Of a DNA stretch of 64,000 bases, positions 1 through 9,570 are shown one piece after another. A program made the translations under genes and the position numbers. The notes beneath the pieces were generated by a model, which saw only the letters and a list, made by a program, of their open reading frames with translations, was not told the origin of the DNA and did no database searches. Within the stretch, counting starts at the first letter, position 1. Every line of letters starts with the position of its first letter. Origin of the DNA: Moraxellaceae bacterium (GTDB lineage Bacteria > Pseudomonadota > Gammaproteobacteria > Pseudomonadales > Moraxellaceae); the NCBI GenBank assembly GCA_024234595.1, contig JACKNZ010000018.1, positions 31,095-95,094 of the forward strand, given 5' to 3'.

Positions 1-15
1 ATAATTGATGTATTC

Positions 16-1386
16 CTATTGCAACATAAACGTATGGTATTCGAGTTCGTCAAAATCTCTATCTAAAAATCTAAAGCCAATCATAATACACACTAGCAAG
101 GCAGCCGCCAAACCATAACCATAAAATTTAGGCCCTAAATACAAGGTAATTGCGGTAAAAATACCATTAAAAATCACAAATAAGGCGGTGAGCAATAACA
201 CGATGCGTCTTTTATCCAAATAAAAAAACACATTAAGAATACCCAAAAATACCACCTGCAAACCGACACTAATTAAATTCACAAAAAGTAGCGGCAGATA
301 CAGCAGCGAAATACCTAAAAAGTTCAGAATAATCTCACCTGCCACAAACACACCAAGCATGGTAATACTTTGAATTTTAATGATTTGATAAATGCCTTGC
401 CGAATAGTAAACACCATTTCGTTACGCATTTTTTCCATATATTCTAAAGAGCCACCTTCGCGCACCGCATTATAAAAATTATCATAAAATTCGACAAAGT
501 CGGTTTCCATTTTCACCAAAAATATGGCCATACCCGGAATAATAGATAAGTATGCCAAAAAAACAGGAATATCATAAATTAAAGAGGCGCGTAGTGGCCC
601 AATAATGGGTTGGCTAGTGGGTTCATAAAACCAAAACATAAATTTATCGAGCCATAACCCAAAGTTATAAAAAAAGCCTACCCAAACCAAGCTCCAAAAA
701 AATTGTTTCTTTTTGGCAAAATCAAAGGCAATAAAATAACGAGAAGGGTAGTTGCGTAAAATTAAAATAACCATGCCAATCAGTAAGATAAACTGTCCTA
801 ACACAAATCCACCCAATAAGCCTTCAAGCCTAAAGGGGCGCAGTAATAAGGCAAAAACTACCGTACAACCATAACCTACGGCAAAGTTATTTAAAATCGC
901 TTTGTATTGTTTCATGCCCGATAAAAAAATGGTGGCAATCCATATATCACTCATGACCACAAATCCCGCCAACATTAATAAGCGATACATAATGCTTTGT
1001 TGTGGAAATAAAAATAGGATAGCCAATGTGCCTAAAAAGCCACTAATTGCGGTTACCCAAAATAATAAACCGTTAAAATTGGGTAAAATAATATCAGCAC
1101 GTTTTTCAAACAGTCGGTCAGCGGTAAATCGGGTAAAAGCCAGTTGAACAAAGCCAGTTAAAATTAAACTTAAAGCAACAAGATAAGTGACACTCACTTG
1201 AAATTGAGTAATCAAAAATTCGGGGACAACAATCGCGGCACTCATTAAACCAATGACTAAAATGCCAACGATGGATAATACCCAAGGCCCAGAGCTAATA
1301 ATGCCTGCATAGGCATAGGCTTGCATCATGCCCAATAAGCTATCTTTGCGTAATAGTTTACGCAGTTCAAAACCAATACCCGCCAT
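16..1386 (-). CDS. pelG: PelG, Pel polysaccharide inner-membrane exporter
   Basis: Last gene of the Pel operon. PelG is a polytopic inner-membrane protein of the polysaccharide-flippase type that carries the growing Pel chain across the inner membrane together with PelD, PelE and PelF. About a dozen hydrophobic helices run through the protein. I start it at the ATG that begins MAGIGFELRK: this gives 456 aa, the length I recall for Pseudomonas aeruginosa PelG, and the ATG overlaps the pelF stop by one base (TAATG), so the two are translationally coupled. A longer reading with a TTG start at 1407 has no support. The stop is a TAG at 16-18. Confidence 0.93.
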   Translation of the reverse strand: MAGIGFELRKLLRKDSLLGMMQAYAYAGIISSGPWVLSIVGILVIGLMSAAIVVPEFLITQFQVSVTYLVALSLILTGFVQLAFTRFTADRLFEKRADIILPNFNGLLFWVTAISGFLGTLAILFLFPQQSIMYRLLMLAGFVVMSDIWIATIFLSGMKQYKAILNNFAVGYGCTVVFALLLRPFRLEGLLGGFVLGQFILLIGMVILILRNYPSRYFIAFDFAKKKQFFWSLVWVGFFYNFGLWLDKFMFWFYEPTSQPIIGPLRASLIYDIPVFLAYLSIIPGMAIFLVKMETDFVEFYDNFYNAVREGGSLEYMEKMRNEMVFTIRQGIYQIIKIQSITMLGVFVAGEIILNFLGISLLYLPLLFVNLISVGLQVVFLGILNVFFYLDKRRIVLLLTALFVIFNGIFTAITLYLGPKFYGYGLAAALLVCIMIGFRFLDRDFDELEYHTFMLQ

Positions 1387-2936
1387 TAGCGTTTTCCTCG
1401 GGGACAAGTGGTGTTATTAGAAGAATCCATCGCATTTTGATAAACGGTGCGATAACGGCTAAACATTTGTTCTTGGGTGTAATAGCGTTCTACGCGAGTA
1501 ATCCCTGCAACTTGTGCGGCACGCCATTGTTCGGGATTGCCTAAAAGAGAAATAATCGCTTGTGCGAGTTCGCTAGGGTTGGCAATGCCAACAACAATAC
1601 CAGCGTTGCCAATGGATTTATCAATCGGGCCTAAGCCTTCAATGAGTTGTCGGCACGAACCCACATCGGTAGAAACACAAGGTACGCCTGCGGCATACCC
1701 TTCTAAAATCACCAGTGGCAAGGCTTCCGAAATGGAGCTAAGTATCAATAAGCCAACCTTGGGTAATAATTCGTCTATTTTTTGAAAGCCTAAAAATTTA
1801 ACATGATTGTTTAAACCTAAGCCTGTGACCAAGCTATGACAATCGGCGGCGTATTCGGGGTCTTCATCTTCTGGGCCTGCAATCCATGCTTCTATTTGGG
1901 GCAGTTGATTGGCTACGGTACGCATGGCTCTAATAAACGTTTTAATGTCTTTAATAGGCACAACGCGACCAATTAAACACACCGTCATGGGGATAGTGTC
2001 GCTGCGTTTGGCGCGAACTTTTTCGAGATGGGGCAGGTTAATGCCATTGGGAATGTTTTCGGTGCGCTCTGGCGGTGCGCCATCTTTAATTTGGCGTAGG
2101 CGATTGGTTTCGTATAAGGCGATAATGCGGTCGGCATGATGATAACAGTCACGGCCTAAAGCCTCAAAAAAGCGTATCCATAAGTTTTTAAAATAAGCGA
2201 CTTCGCTAGAGTCTTTAGCGAGTGTGCCGCGATTGTCACGAATCCATTCGGCCTGAAATAAATCAATTTTACGCTCTTTGGTATAAATGCCATGTTCAGA
2301 CAAAATCAGCGGTTTGCCTGTTTTTTGCTTCATTAACGCGCCTAAAAAGCCAGCATAGCCTGTTGAAATGGTATGAAAGACTTTGACAGGAATAAAACTT
2401 TCGGTGAGCGCCATTAGCCGCCAAATGGGCGCGTGCATGATGCGAATTGTCCAAAAATAATCGACAAAAGAGGGGTCGGTGCAATGTTCCCGATATTGTT
2501 CGGTAATGTAATTCCATGCCTCTTTGCTATACAAAAAATCATCTTCGGCATAACGACCTTCGGAGCGGTGACGCATGATGCTATTTAATAAAGACGTTTC
2601 TTGTTCTTGGTGGCGTTCGGGTTGACGATAGGCATCATGCAAACAACGAATTTCTTTAAATACCTGTGGATTGCCTTTGCGTTTAATGACGGGCGGTTTG
2701 CTATGAGCTTCGTGCAAATAATGTACTTCTAAATGTACGACATTATCGGGTAGCTGAAAGCGCATATCGCCATAGTCTTCGGCACGACTGCCAATAAAAC
2801 ATAAGGCAAAAGTATATTCGGGAAAGCCTTTAATAATTTGATTGACCCAGCTAGACACGCCGCCACTTACATAGGGATATGTGCCTTCGAGTAACAAGCC
2901 AATATCGGCAGATTGACCTTGTTTGATAATGGTCAT
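1386..2936 (-). CDS. pelF: PelF, cytoplasmic Pel glycosyltransferase (GT4)
   Basis: Cytoplasmic GT-B fold glycosyltransferase that polymerises the Pel sugar backbone from UDP-activated hexosamines. It has 516 aa, close to the roughly 507 aa of P. aeruginosa PelF. The N-terminus carries the family glycine-rich stretch (EGTYPYVSGGVSSW) and the C-terminal domain has the GT4 E-x7-E signature at about E404 and E412 (SEALPLVILEG). It follows pelE with no gap (stop codon directly abutting ATG) and its stop overlaps the pelG start, so pelE-F-G should be made in fixed stoichiometry for the inner-membrane synthase complex. Confidence 0.95.
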   Translation of the reverse strand: MTIIKQGQSADIGLLLEGTYPYVSGGVSSWVNQIIKGFPEYTFALCFIGSRAEDYGDMRFQLPDNVVHLEVHYLHEAHSKPPVIKRKGNPQVFKEIRCLHDAYRQPERHQEQETSLLNSIMRHRSEGRYAEDDFLYSKEAWNYITEQYREHCTDPSFVDYFWTIRIMHAPIWRLMALTESFIPVKVFHTISTGYAGFLGALMKQKTGKPLILSEHGIYTKERKIDLFQAEWIRDNRGTLAKDSSEVAYFKNLWIRFFEALGRDCYHHADRIIALYETNRLRQIKDGAPPERTENIPNGINLPHLEKVRAKRSDTIPMTVCLIGRVVPIKDIKTFIRAMRTVANQLPQIEAWIAGPEDEDPEYAADCHSLVTGLGLNNHVKFLGFQKIDELLPKVGLLILSSISEALPLVILEGYAAGVPCVSTDVGSCRQLIEGLGPIDKSIGNAGIVVGIANPSELAQAIISLLGNPEQWRAAQVAGITRVERYYTQEQMFSRYRTVYQNAMDSSNNTTCPRGKR

Positions 2937-3932
2937 TTATTGTCCCCAATAGTCGGCAGCCATGAGTAAGGGGCGAGAGCCACCGCGTTCACGGAGATTT
3001 TTCATAATACGACGTGTGCCTTGATAATCTTTACGCAAATAGGCGAGTTCGGCTAAATAAGGCTCAGCACGTGATACGGGAAAGCCTTGTTTAATGGCAG
3101 TACTAAAACAACCCGTTGCACGAATATAATCACCGCGTAATGTCCACATACGGCCAGAAATTGCCCACAAACCTGCGTCTTTGACTTTTTCTTTAAGGGC
3201 TTCGGTAGTATATTTTTGCACTTGTTCGAGGGCAAAATTGCGCATATCGCCTTGAACTAAATTTTGATACACCAACTCCCAATACAGTTCGGCCAATTCT
3301 CGTGCTGGCAAATAACGCTCGGCACTGGATTGGGCTTGTTGATATGTGTGTAACGCTTCTTGAATACGATGCGTCAGTTGTTTTTCGCGGCTATCAAGCA
3401 TGCCATAAGCCAGTAAACGTAAATCATCTGAGTTGTCACTTAAGGCTTCGCGTAAAATGCCTGAGGCATGTCGTGCAGGCATACTTTGTAGAGCGAGTAA
3501 GGCTTTCATGCGTAGTTCAATTGGTGTACTTTTGTCGCTTAGTTGTTGGCGTACCCGTCCTGAGCGCAAGCCAGCTTCTATTGCATGTTTGGGCATTTCA
3601 TATTGCGGAGCTTCCACCGCCTGAAAACGATGTTCTGTTCTAAAAAAAGGTAGCCAATTCGCTATCAATGAGCCAATAGCAAAGCCAAATAATCCAATCA
3701 CAGGAATAAAAAAACCCAAATTAAACAACAATAACATTACCCACACACGCGGTTGCTGATAGTTTTTAGGTAATAGTAACCACGCCAAGGGGGTAATAGC
3801 GGCACACGCCAAAATATGTAAGGCAAAGTATTGATAAATCAGCGCGTTACTGGTGCTGGATAGTAATAATGCGATTGCCGCACTTTCTAAAGTGACGGCA
3901 GTGATGCCGAGTTTAACATTGGTGCTGGCCAT
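2937..3932 (-). CDS. pelE: PelE, inner-membrane TPR protein of the Pel synthase
   Basis: PelE is a small inner-membrane protein that anchors the PelD-PelE-PelF-PelG complex. At 331 aa it matches the usual length. Two N-terminal hydrophobic helices (about residues 12-55) and a third near residues 68-92 are followed by a soluble region with helical-repeat (TPR-like) character, for example around AISGRMWTLRGDYIRATGCF. Identification rests on size, topology and position between pelD and pelF, since PelE sequences diverge quickly. Confidence 0.88.
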   Translation of the reverse strand: MASTNVKLGITAVTLESAAIALLLSSTSNALIYQYFALHILACAAITPLAWLLLPKNYQQPRVWVMLLLFNLGFFIPVIGLFGFAIGSLIANWLPFFRTEHRFQAVEAPQYEMPKHAIEAGLRSGRVRQQLSDKSTPIELRMKALLALQSMPARHASGILREALSDNSDDLRLLAYGMLDSREKQLTHRIQEALHTYQQAQSSAERYLPARELAELYWELVYQNLVQGDMRNFALEQVQKYTTEALKEKVKDAGLWAISGRMWTLRGDYIRATGCFSTAIKQGFPVSRAEPYLAELAYLRKDYQGTRRIMKNLRERGGSRPLLMAADYWGQ

Positions 3933-3942
3933 AGTGCTCTCG

Positions 3943-5295
3943 TTAGCTATGTTGTTTGACTAAGCAGCGTTCTAATAAATTATTGAGTAATTCGGCTGCT
4001 GGACGTTCATTAACCAAGGCGGTGTAGGGAGTCACTTTAGCATCACTAAAATGAGGCGCATTAAACATCTCTTTGAGCCATTTTTGCGTCCGTAATAAAT
4101 AGCCTGTGACTGCCGCATCGCCATGTAAGGGCATCATGGTAATAATAATATCGCGGTCAGAGAGTCGAATATCCCAGTTAATATCCATTTGACGGCGTTG
4201 GCGTATCATTTCGGCAAAAATATCTTGTCGATGTGGGCTATCCGAAATCACAAAAGCGGTAATACTAGAAGGCAGACCACTTTCGCGTTGTACTCTTTCT
4301 AAACGTAATAATTCTGAGGCAAATTCGATGGGGCAGGTGGGATTATCACGCAGAATTTTCATCGCTAATGGTACGAGTTGTACATTGTCGGCATAGTAAC
4401 CCAGTAACACGCCCAAAAACTGCAAGGTTTCTTGGTTAAGCGATAAAAAGGGCATTCTTTCTACCACTAATATGCCTAAACACTTTTGGTTGGTGGCTAA
4501 CAGAGGGGCAACAACCACATAACGGCTATCAGCCTGTTGTAAATCTTCGCTTTGCAAATGAGCTAATTCATTTTTTTCGAGCGCGTAATTGATGAGGGCA
4601 TCGTTAACATCAATCTCTTGTGGGCTGCCCAGTGTTGCACTCACTTGAGGTATAATTTTACCCTGATACACAGGATACAAGGCCGCAACTTCGAGCTGAC
4701 AGGTTTGCGCTAACAGATTCATAACGGCATTGGCATGAGGTAGAGCATTGGGGTCTTGTAAACCTGTGACCATAATCTCCCGAATATGCATAATCGAGTC
4801 GCGCAAGGTCATCGGTTTGGTGAGCATATCTTGCTCTAGTCGCTCGTGGGATAATTTGAGCAAATAATGGCGTCGCGTTAAGGATTCTAAACGCTCATTT
4901 AAATAGCCGTTGGCTTCGCGTACCCGTTTAAGCCGCACAATCCACACATCGGCAAATTCACCTGCAATCAAACTCAAAATCAAACCACCCATAAAAAAGT
5001 GGGCAGGGAAAGGGCTAGTATTGGTACTTAACAAATCCCACAGTGACCAAGCTCCTGCAATCAAGCCAATCGAACCAAAAGCCGCCAATGTGCCATAACG
5101 TAAACCCAAAATAGTGGGTGCTAGCCACAACCACGGAAAGGCTAGTTCGACCATAAAAGGGTCATTAGGATTAGACCATGCACCAAGACCAATTGTGCCA
5201 AAAGTAAATAATGCAATTTCAAACAGCATTAACTGATTAGCTTGTTTAGGGGCTAAAATAGCGGCAATTTGACGACGGCTAAGCGTAAGGGGCAT
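3943..5295 (-). CDS. pelD: PelD, c-di-GMP receptor of the Pel system
   Basis: PelD is the inner-membrane switch of Pel synthesis: four N-terminal membrane helices, a GAF domain and a degenerate GGDEF domain that binds c-di-GMP instead of making it. With the ATG at 5295 the protein is 450 aa (P. aeruginosa PelD is 455). The I-site RxxD is present as R368-Q-M-D371, with an arginine at 402. These fall almost exactly on the P. aeruginosa ligands R367, D370 and R402, so c-di-GMP control is expected to be intact. No GGDEF active-site motif is visible. A longer in-frame start at 5370 would overlap pelC by about 55 bp and adds an unlikely hydrophobic leader, so I reject it. Confidence 0.94.
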   Translation of the reverse strand: MPLTLSRRQIAAILAPKQANQLMLFEIALFTFGTIGLGAWSNPNDPFMVELAFPWLWLAPTILGLRYGTLAAFGSIGLIAGAWSLWDLLSTNTSPFPAHFFMGGLILSLIAGEFADVWIVRLKRVREANGYLNERLESLTRRHYLLKLSHERLEQDMLTKPMTLRDSIMHIREIMVTGLQDPNALPHANAVMNLLAQTCQLEVAALYPVYQGKIIPQVSATLGSPQEIDVNDALINYALEKNELAHLQSEDLQQADSRYVVVAPLLATNQKCLGILVVERMPFLSLNQETLQFLGVLLGYYADNVQLVPLAMKILRDNPTCPIEFASELLRLERVQRESGLPSSITAFVISDSPHRQDIFAEMIRQRRQMDINWDIRLSDRDIIITMMPLHGDAAVTGYLLRTQKWLKEMFNAPHFSDAKVTPYTALVNERPAAELLNNLLERCLVKQHS

Positions 5296-5314
5296 AGTCA
5301 GTAATCCTAAAAAA

Positions 5315-5848
5315 TTAAGGGTTAACAGCCGATTTAAGCAAATCATCCACCACTTTTTGAGCCACGGCACTCACCGCTTCGCGGCTCCAGCCTGTTTTGG
5401 CGGCTGTACCTGACCACACCACTTGCTCTGATTGCAAGTCAATAATATTGAGGGTAATGCCTGCGGCTGGTTCACCGTCTAAACCGACTTTGTAACGCCA
5501 TTCGTCCACACTGGCGGCCACCGCATATTTTGCACCAGTAATTTTGGCCGTTGCTAGGGCAGCATTTTGTTGACGACGGTCAGCTAACTCAAACAGCACC
5601 TCGTTACTCGCACCATTTACGCCAATATAAGCGACATTTTGTACGCCATGCACACGTAGCAAACTGGCCGTAATGCTATCTAAACGCGCACCTGCTTGTG
5701 GCGTTTCGGTATTATTGATAGCAGGAAGTAAAGCCCATTGTGCCTTTTTGTCTAAATTGGCGGTAGGCGTGGTGTGCAAGGTGCTACATGCCGTTAATAG
5801 ATTGAGACTGAGTAGCGCGCTCAAAGTCATTAGTTTTTGCCAGCTCAT
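5315..5848 (-). CDS. pelC: PelC, outer-membrane lipoprotein of the Pel secretion complex
   Basis: Periplasm-facing outer-membrane lipoprotein. In P. aeruginosa PelC forms a dodecameric ring that works with the PelB barrel as an electronegative funnel for the cationic polymer. Here it has 177 aa, with a signal peptide ending in a lipobox LLTAC and lipidated Cys21, followed by a compact domain related to the curli CsgG/PelC type. It sits 12 bp after the second pelB gene and 19 bp before pelD. Confidence 0.92.
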   Translation of the reverse strand: MSWQKLMTLSALLSLNLLTACSTLHTTPTANLDKKAQWALLPAINNTETPQAGARLDSITASLLRVHGVQNVAYIGVNGASNEVLFELADRRQQNAALATAKITGAKYAVAASVDEWRYKVGLDGEPAAGITLNIIDLQSEQVVWSGTAAKTGWSREAVSAVAQKVVDDLLKSAVNP

Positions 5849-5860
5849 GATGGTTGCCTC

Positions 5861-8674
5861 TTAATAAAATAAACGATAGTTAAGATGAATCTCTTGCGAG
5901 GATTCGCCATTTTGTTGTCCGCTTTGGCTACGAATGATTTCTAAACGTAGTTTGTCATTCCCCATGACTGGACTTTGTAGCCCCAAACGGCCATTAAAAC
6001 CGATGCCATTGATATTGGAGCTATTTGCGCCTAACTCGCCAAAAATACGCAAGCCACGTTGATATTGTTGCGGATTTACTTGGCTAAATGCCCATGCGAT
6101 GCCTATTTGCTGATAATCTTGAGGAATAAAAAAGCCTGTCGTCAGTGTTTGCCCTAAGGGTGCAAGGCTATTAAGTTGCGGATTCAGCGTGGCGTTGGCA
6201 TTAAATTTACCCACACTCAGATTAACTTTAAGCACATGGTCACTTTGGTCGGCAAACAGTCGATGACCTGCTTCTAGTTGTAATATTTGACCACTGCCCA
6301 AGGCTTGGCCGTCTTGACTCTGATAGTCATCAATAAAAAACTGACTGTTGAGGTATTCGCGGCCTGTGATTGCCCAATTCAACCCTAATCCCCAACGATT
6401 TTTGCTGCCTGCTAATAGTAGCCCTGTACTTTCTGTACTGTGTTGATGTTGTAGCCACTGCCAATTGAAGCTGAGTTTGCTATCCAGTCGATAATCATGC
6501 TCAATCCGCCAACCTGTGGTACTTGCCCACGCATTGATTTGACTAATGGCTAGTTGCCATGTTTGTTGTGTGTTTTTAAAGTGCCATGTAATATCCCATT
6601 GTTGGCCGTCGGGTAGCTGCGAATTTAAGATGTTGTTATCAGAGCTGTGAGCTTGATAGTGTTTGAGCGTCGCCTGTAAACGCCACAAAGGGCTAAGCGG
6701 TGTTGCCCATGATAATTGCTGTTGTTGTAAGTCTAATGCCCCCAATTTCTGCTGAGACATATCAAGACTGGCAATATGTGCGCGAGGACTTAACAAATCG
6801 CTATAACGACGTTGTAGCTCATCATCTAAAGGATAATCGTCTTGGGTGTTAAAGGCTAAACTTTCGGCTAAATCAGGACGATTAGCTTGTGTCGCTGCCT
6901 CGATACGGTCATAAATCGGCAATCGTTCAACGTGCTCATTGAGCAATTGATTTAGAGCTGGTGTGTCGTGGTTACGCAGTGCCAAGTTCAAACTTGCCCA
7001 TGTTGGAATAGCAACGTTTGTGGGTTGTTGGTTTATCCAATCTTGTGCTTTGTCAAAATTTTCGTGGTTAAGTAACCAGCCTAGAACCAGTTCTTGTTCA
7101 AAAGGACGATAAATCGTGCGTTTTAGCAACCATTGTTGCAAATCAGCTTGGCTTTGCTGTGCATTTTTTTGATTGAGTGATAGTGCAAAAAAACTATCTT
7201 CTAAGGGGCGTAACTGTTCGGTAGAAGCTTCATCCGTGATAGTGTTTTTATTGCGCCACAAAGCTTGACGAATACTGTTTGCTAATGGCTCATTGCCTGT
7301 GTTAGCTAATATCTCGGCCAAAGTTAATTGTGCTAAATAATCTTGTGCTTGTGAACGTACATAGGCTTGCTGAAAAGGTAAAGCACGTTGCGCTTGTTGC
7401 AAATGCAGCCAGCCCAATGCCCATGTTTGCCACAAAGCGGTTTGTCGTTTGGCTGTACCCTCGGCTGTCAGCAAGACTTTTTTGAGTAGTACATCGTTCT
7501 TTTGTTCGATAAGAATGCCAACAAAGGCTTGTAATAATCGGCTTTGTTGTGGTGCAAGTGCTAATGCCTGTTGGTAGTCTGCTTGTGCCAAATTGAGTTG
7601 TTTTTGTTGCCAATAAAATTGACCCCGTTGCTCCAAAAAGAGTGGGTTTTGCTCAAATTTGGCCAGTTCTTGAGGTGATAATAAACTCAAAAAACGCTCA
7701 ATGCCTTGAGGATAATGGGCTTTTTGGTAGAGGTATAACAAGCTAATGACGGCATTGTCACGTTTATATAAACGATAAGAAAGCTCGTTAATAAAGGCTG
7801 CATTGATGGGGGCGCTATCGTTTTGTAGGCTAGCAAAGTTAACTAAGTCGCCATCGCCAAATACAAACTCGTTGGTGAGTTGTTGATAAGCGCGTTCGGC
7901 AATGTCTTTTTTGTTTAATAAGCGCGATAACTCCGCATAAGTGTGCCAATAGGCCGCGTCGCGTGGCGCAATCATCGCTTCTATTTGATTGAGACTTTGC
8001 CATGCTTCTAACACTTTACCTCGTTGAAACCATAATGCCGCTCGTCGCAATACCCATGTACTATCTAGCGGCTTAAAATCATTGATTAAACGTGAATAGA
8101 CAGTAATGGCACGGTCGTCTTGACCTGCGCGCTCAGCTAAATTTGCATCAGCAAATAACAAAGTACGTTTGGCCTGACTTTTAGTGACTAGTTGTGCTAA
8201 AAAATTCAAACCTTCGTTGGGCTGGCCTAAACGCTCATATACCTGAACTAATTTTAAAATTGCGTCTTGATTATTGGGTTGCAAACTAACCAAGCGTTTT
8301 TGATAGGCCAATAACAAATTGTCGTTATACAAGGCCTCGGCCAAACGACCTACCGACTCCCACGCAGCATTATCGTTACTGAGTTGAGCGTATTGATACC
8401 ATGCATCTAAGGCCTCGACAGGTTTGCCAATCCATTCGGAGACTTGTGCAAAACGTTGCAACCAAAAGGAATTATTGGGTTCGGCACTGATGGCTTTAGA
8501 AGCTACTTGCCATGCGGCAGCCAAGTTTTTATTGGCTAAATACACCTCATAACCCAAACGATACTGCAAGTCATTAAAGCCGACTTGGGGCGCGCTCGCT
8601 TGTTGAGAAATGTCCGTTTCGGCATAACTGCTTAAAGCACAACTAAGTAAACACAGGGCATAAGGCCATTTCAT
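5861..8674 (-). CDS. pelB: PelB C-terminal part: periplasmic TPR plus outer-membrane barrel
   Basis: This 937-aa protein corresponds to most of PelB: an N-terminal signal peptide (cleavage likely after A18, SSYA-ETD), a long run of TPR-like helical repeats, and a beta-rich C-terminal region (about the last 300 residues, alternating aromatic strands, ending in ...YRLFY) typical of an outer-membrane barrel. Canonical PelB is one protein of about 1193 aa with an inner-membrane helix. Here the first part is a separate gene directly upstream, joined by an ATGA overlap (8671-8674). A complete Sec signal of its own suggests this half is exported independently, not produced by a recent frameshift. 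Confidence 0.88.
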   Translation of the reverse strand: MKWPYALCLLSCALSSYAETDISQQASAPQVGFNDLQYRLGYEVYLANKNLAAAWQVASKAISAEPNNSFWLQRFAQVSEWIGKPVEALDAWYQYAQLSNDNAAWESVGRLAEALYNDNLLLAYQKRLVSLQPNNQDAILKLVQVYERLGQPNEGLNFLAQLVTKSQAKRTLLFADANLAERAGQDDRAITVYSRLINDFKPLDSTWVLRRAALWFQRGKVLEAWQSLNQIEAMIAPRDAAYWHTYAELSRLLNKKDIAERAYQQLTNEFVFGDGDLVNFASLQNDSAPINAAFINELSYRLYKRDNAVISLLYLYQKAHYPQGIERFLSLLSPQELAKFEQNPLFLEQRGQFYWQQKQLNLAQADYQQALALAPQQSRLLQAFVGILIEQKNDVLLKKVLLTAEGTAKRQTALWQTWALGWLHLQQAQRALPFQQAYVRSQAQDYLAQLTLAEILANTGNEPLANSIRQALWRNKNTITDEASTEQLRPLEDSFFALSLNQKNAQQSQADLQQWLLKRTIYRPFEQELVLGWLLNHENFDKAQDWINQQPTNVAIPTWASLNLALRNHDTPALNQLLNEHVERLPIYDRIEAATQANRPDLAESLAFNTQDDYPLDDELQRRYSDLLSPRAHIASLDMSQQKLGALDLQQQQLSWATPLSPLWRLQATLKHYQAHSSDNNILNSQLPDGQQWDITWHFKNTQQTWQLAISQINAWASTTGWRIEHDYRLDSKLSFNWQWLQHQHSTESTGLLLAGSKNRWGLGLNWAITGREYLNSQFFIDDYQSQDGQALGSGQILQLEAGHRLFADQSDHVLKVNLSVGKFNANATLNPQLNSLAPLGQTLTTGFFIPQDYQQIGIAWAFSQVNPQQYQRGLRIFGELGANSSNINGIGFNGRLGLQSPVMGNDKLRLEIIRSQSGQQNGESSQEIHLNYRLFY

Positions 8675-9570
8675 GGGTTAGCTCCTGTTGGGCTAATACG
8701 TTGTTTTAGCAATAAAGAAACATAATATTGAGCAATATCAGGACGATTAGCTGCCAGTGCAAGGCGTGTTAAATACTCCAAAACTTCGGTATCAGCTAAT
8801 AACATGCCTGCATAAGTTTGTCCAGCATCCACCGCATCGGGTAACAAATTACCAGACTGCAAGGCTTTAACGCCTGATAAAAAAAACTGTTTGCGTTGTG
8901 CAAAGGTGGTGGTGTAGGGCATGGCCTGCAAATAACTACGTGCCGCCGCACGGTATTGTTGTTGTGCTAAATATAAACGTGCAATATTAGCAAACCATTC
9001 AACATTGACTGTTTTAGCACTAAAAATCAGTTGGTAGTACAGTTCTTTGGCTAATTGTGTATCACCAAAATCAAAGGCATTTTTGGCAAATTTTTCGAGT
9101 CGCTCTTGCGGCCACGAGTAGTGGCTTACTTTGCGTAATTGCTGTAAATAATGTTTGAGTGCATTATTAAATGTTGCCGATTGAGGTTGATAAGTCCACA
9201 GTTGGCGTTCTAAAAGATTTAATAACAAAATGTCGGCTTTACTGTGTAACTCTTGCTTAAGGTCTTTTACTTTAAACACAGGGTTGAGAATTTGTCTCGA
9301 TTGACTAATGTCACCTTTATCAAACAAGCGTTGCGCTAACAAAATGCGCAAGTGATGGTCGTTAGGGTCGGCACGTAACCACGCAAACAAATAAGCAATA
9401 CTTACGGTGTCGGTATGTGCCGAGCGTTCTAAATGTCGTTGCAAACTATGCTCAGGATAAATCACCGTAAACACTAAGGCGGTCAGCAAGCCAAAGCCAA
9501 TAATTTGTCCTGTAGTGGCAAAACGTAGCCGTTCAGGAACGGCAGGAAAGCCTGAGCGCGGTAAGCTCAT
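8671..9570 (-). CDS. pelB: PelB N-terminal part: membrane-anchored TPR protein
   Basis: 299 aa with one membrane helix near residues 22-40 and TPR-like repeats afterwards (for example LRADPNDHHLRILLAQRLF and the region around residues 185-225). This matches the amino-terminal part of PelB, which in other species anchors the scaffold in the inner membrane and extends into the periplasm where it contacts PelA. It overlaps the end of pelA by 38 bp and its stop overlaps the start of the second pelB gene. A GAGG Shine-Dalgarno lies upstream of the ATG at 9570. Together the two parts total 1236 aa, near the length of one-piece PelB. Confidence 0.85.
   Translation of the reverse strand: MSLPRSGFPAVPERLRFATTGQIIGFGLLTALVFTVIYPEHSLQRHLERSAHTDTVSIAYLFAWLRADPNDHHLRILLAQRLFDKGDISQSRQILNPVFKVKDLKQELHSKADILLLNLLERQLWTYQPQSATFNNALKHYLQQLRKVSHYSWPQERLEKFAKNAFDFGDTQLAKELYYQLIFSAKTVNVEWFANIARLYLAQQQYRAAARSYLQAMPYTTTFAQRKQFFLSGVKALQSGNLLPDAVDAGQTYAGMLLADTEVLEYLTRLALAANRPDIAQYYVSLLLKQRISPTGANP

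Noticed and set aside
3302..3643. 113-codon plus-strand frame over pelE
   Set aside because: It is the antisense of a solid pelE gene, has no Shine-Dalgarno and resembles no family.
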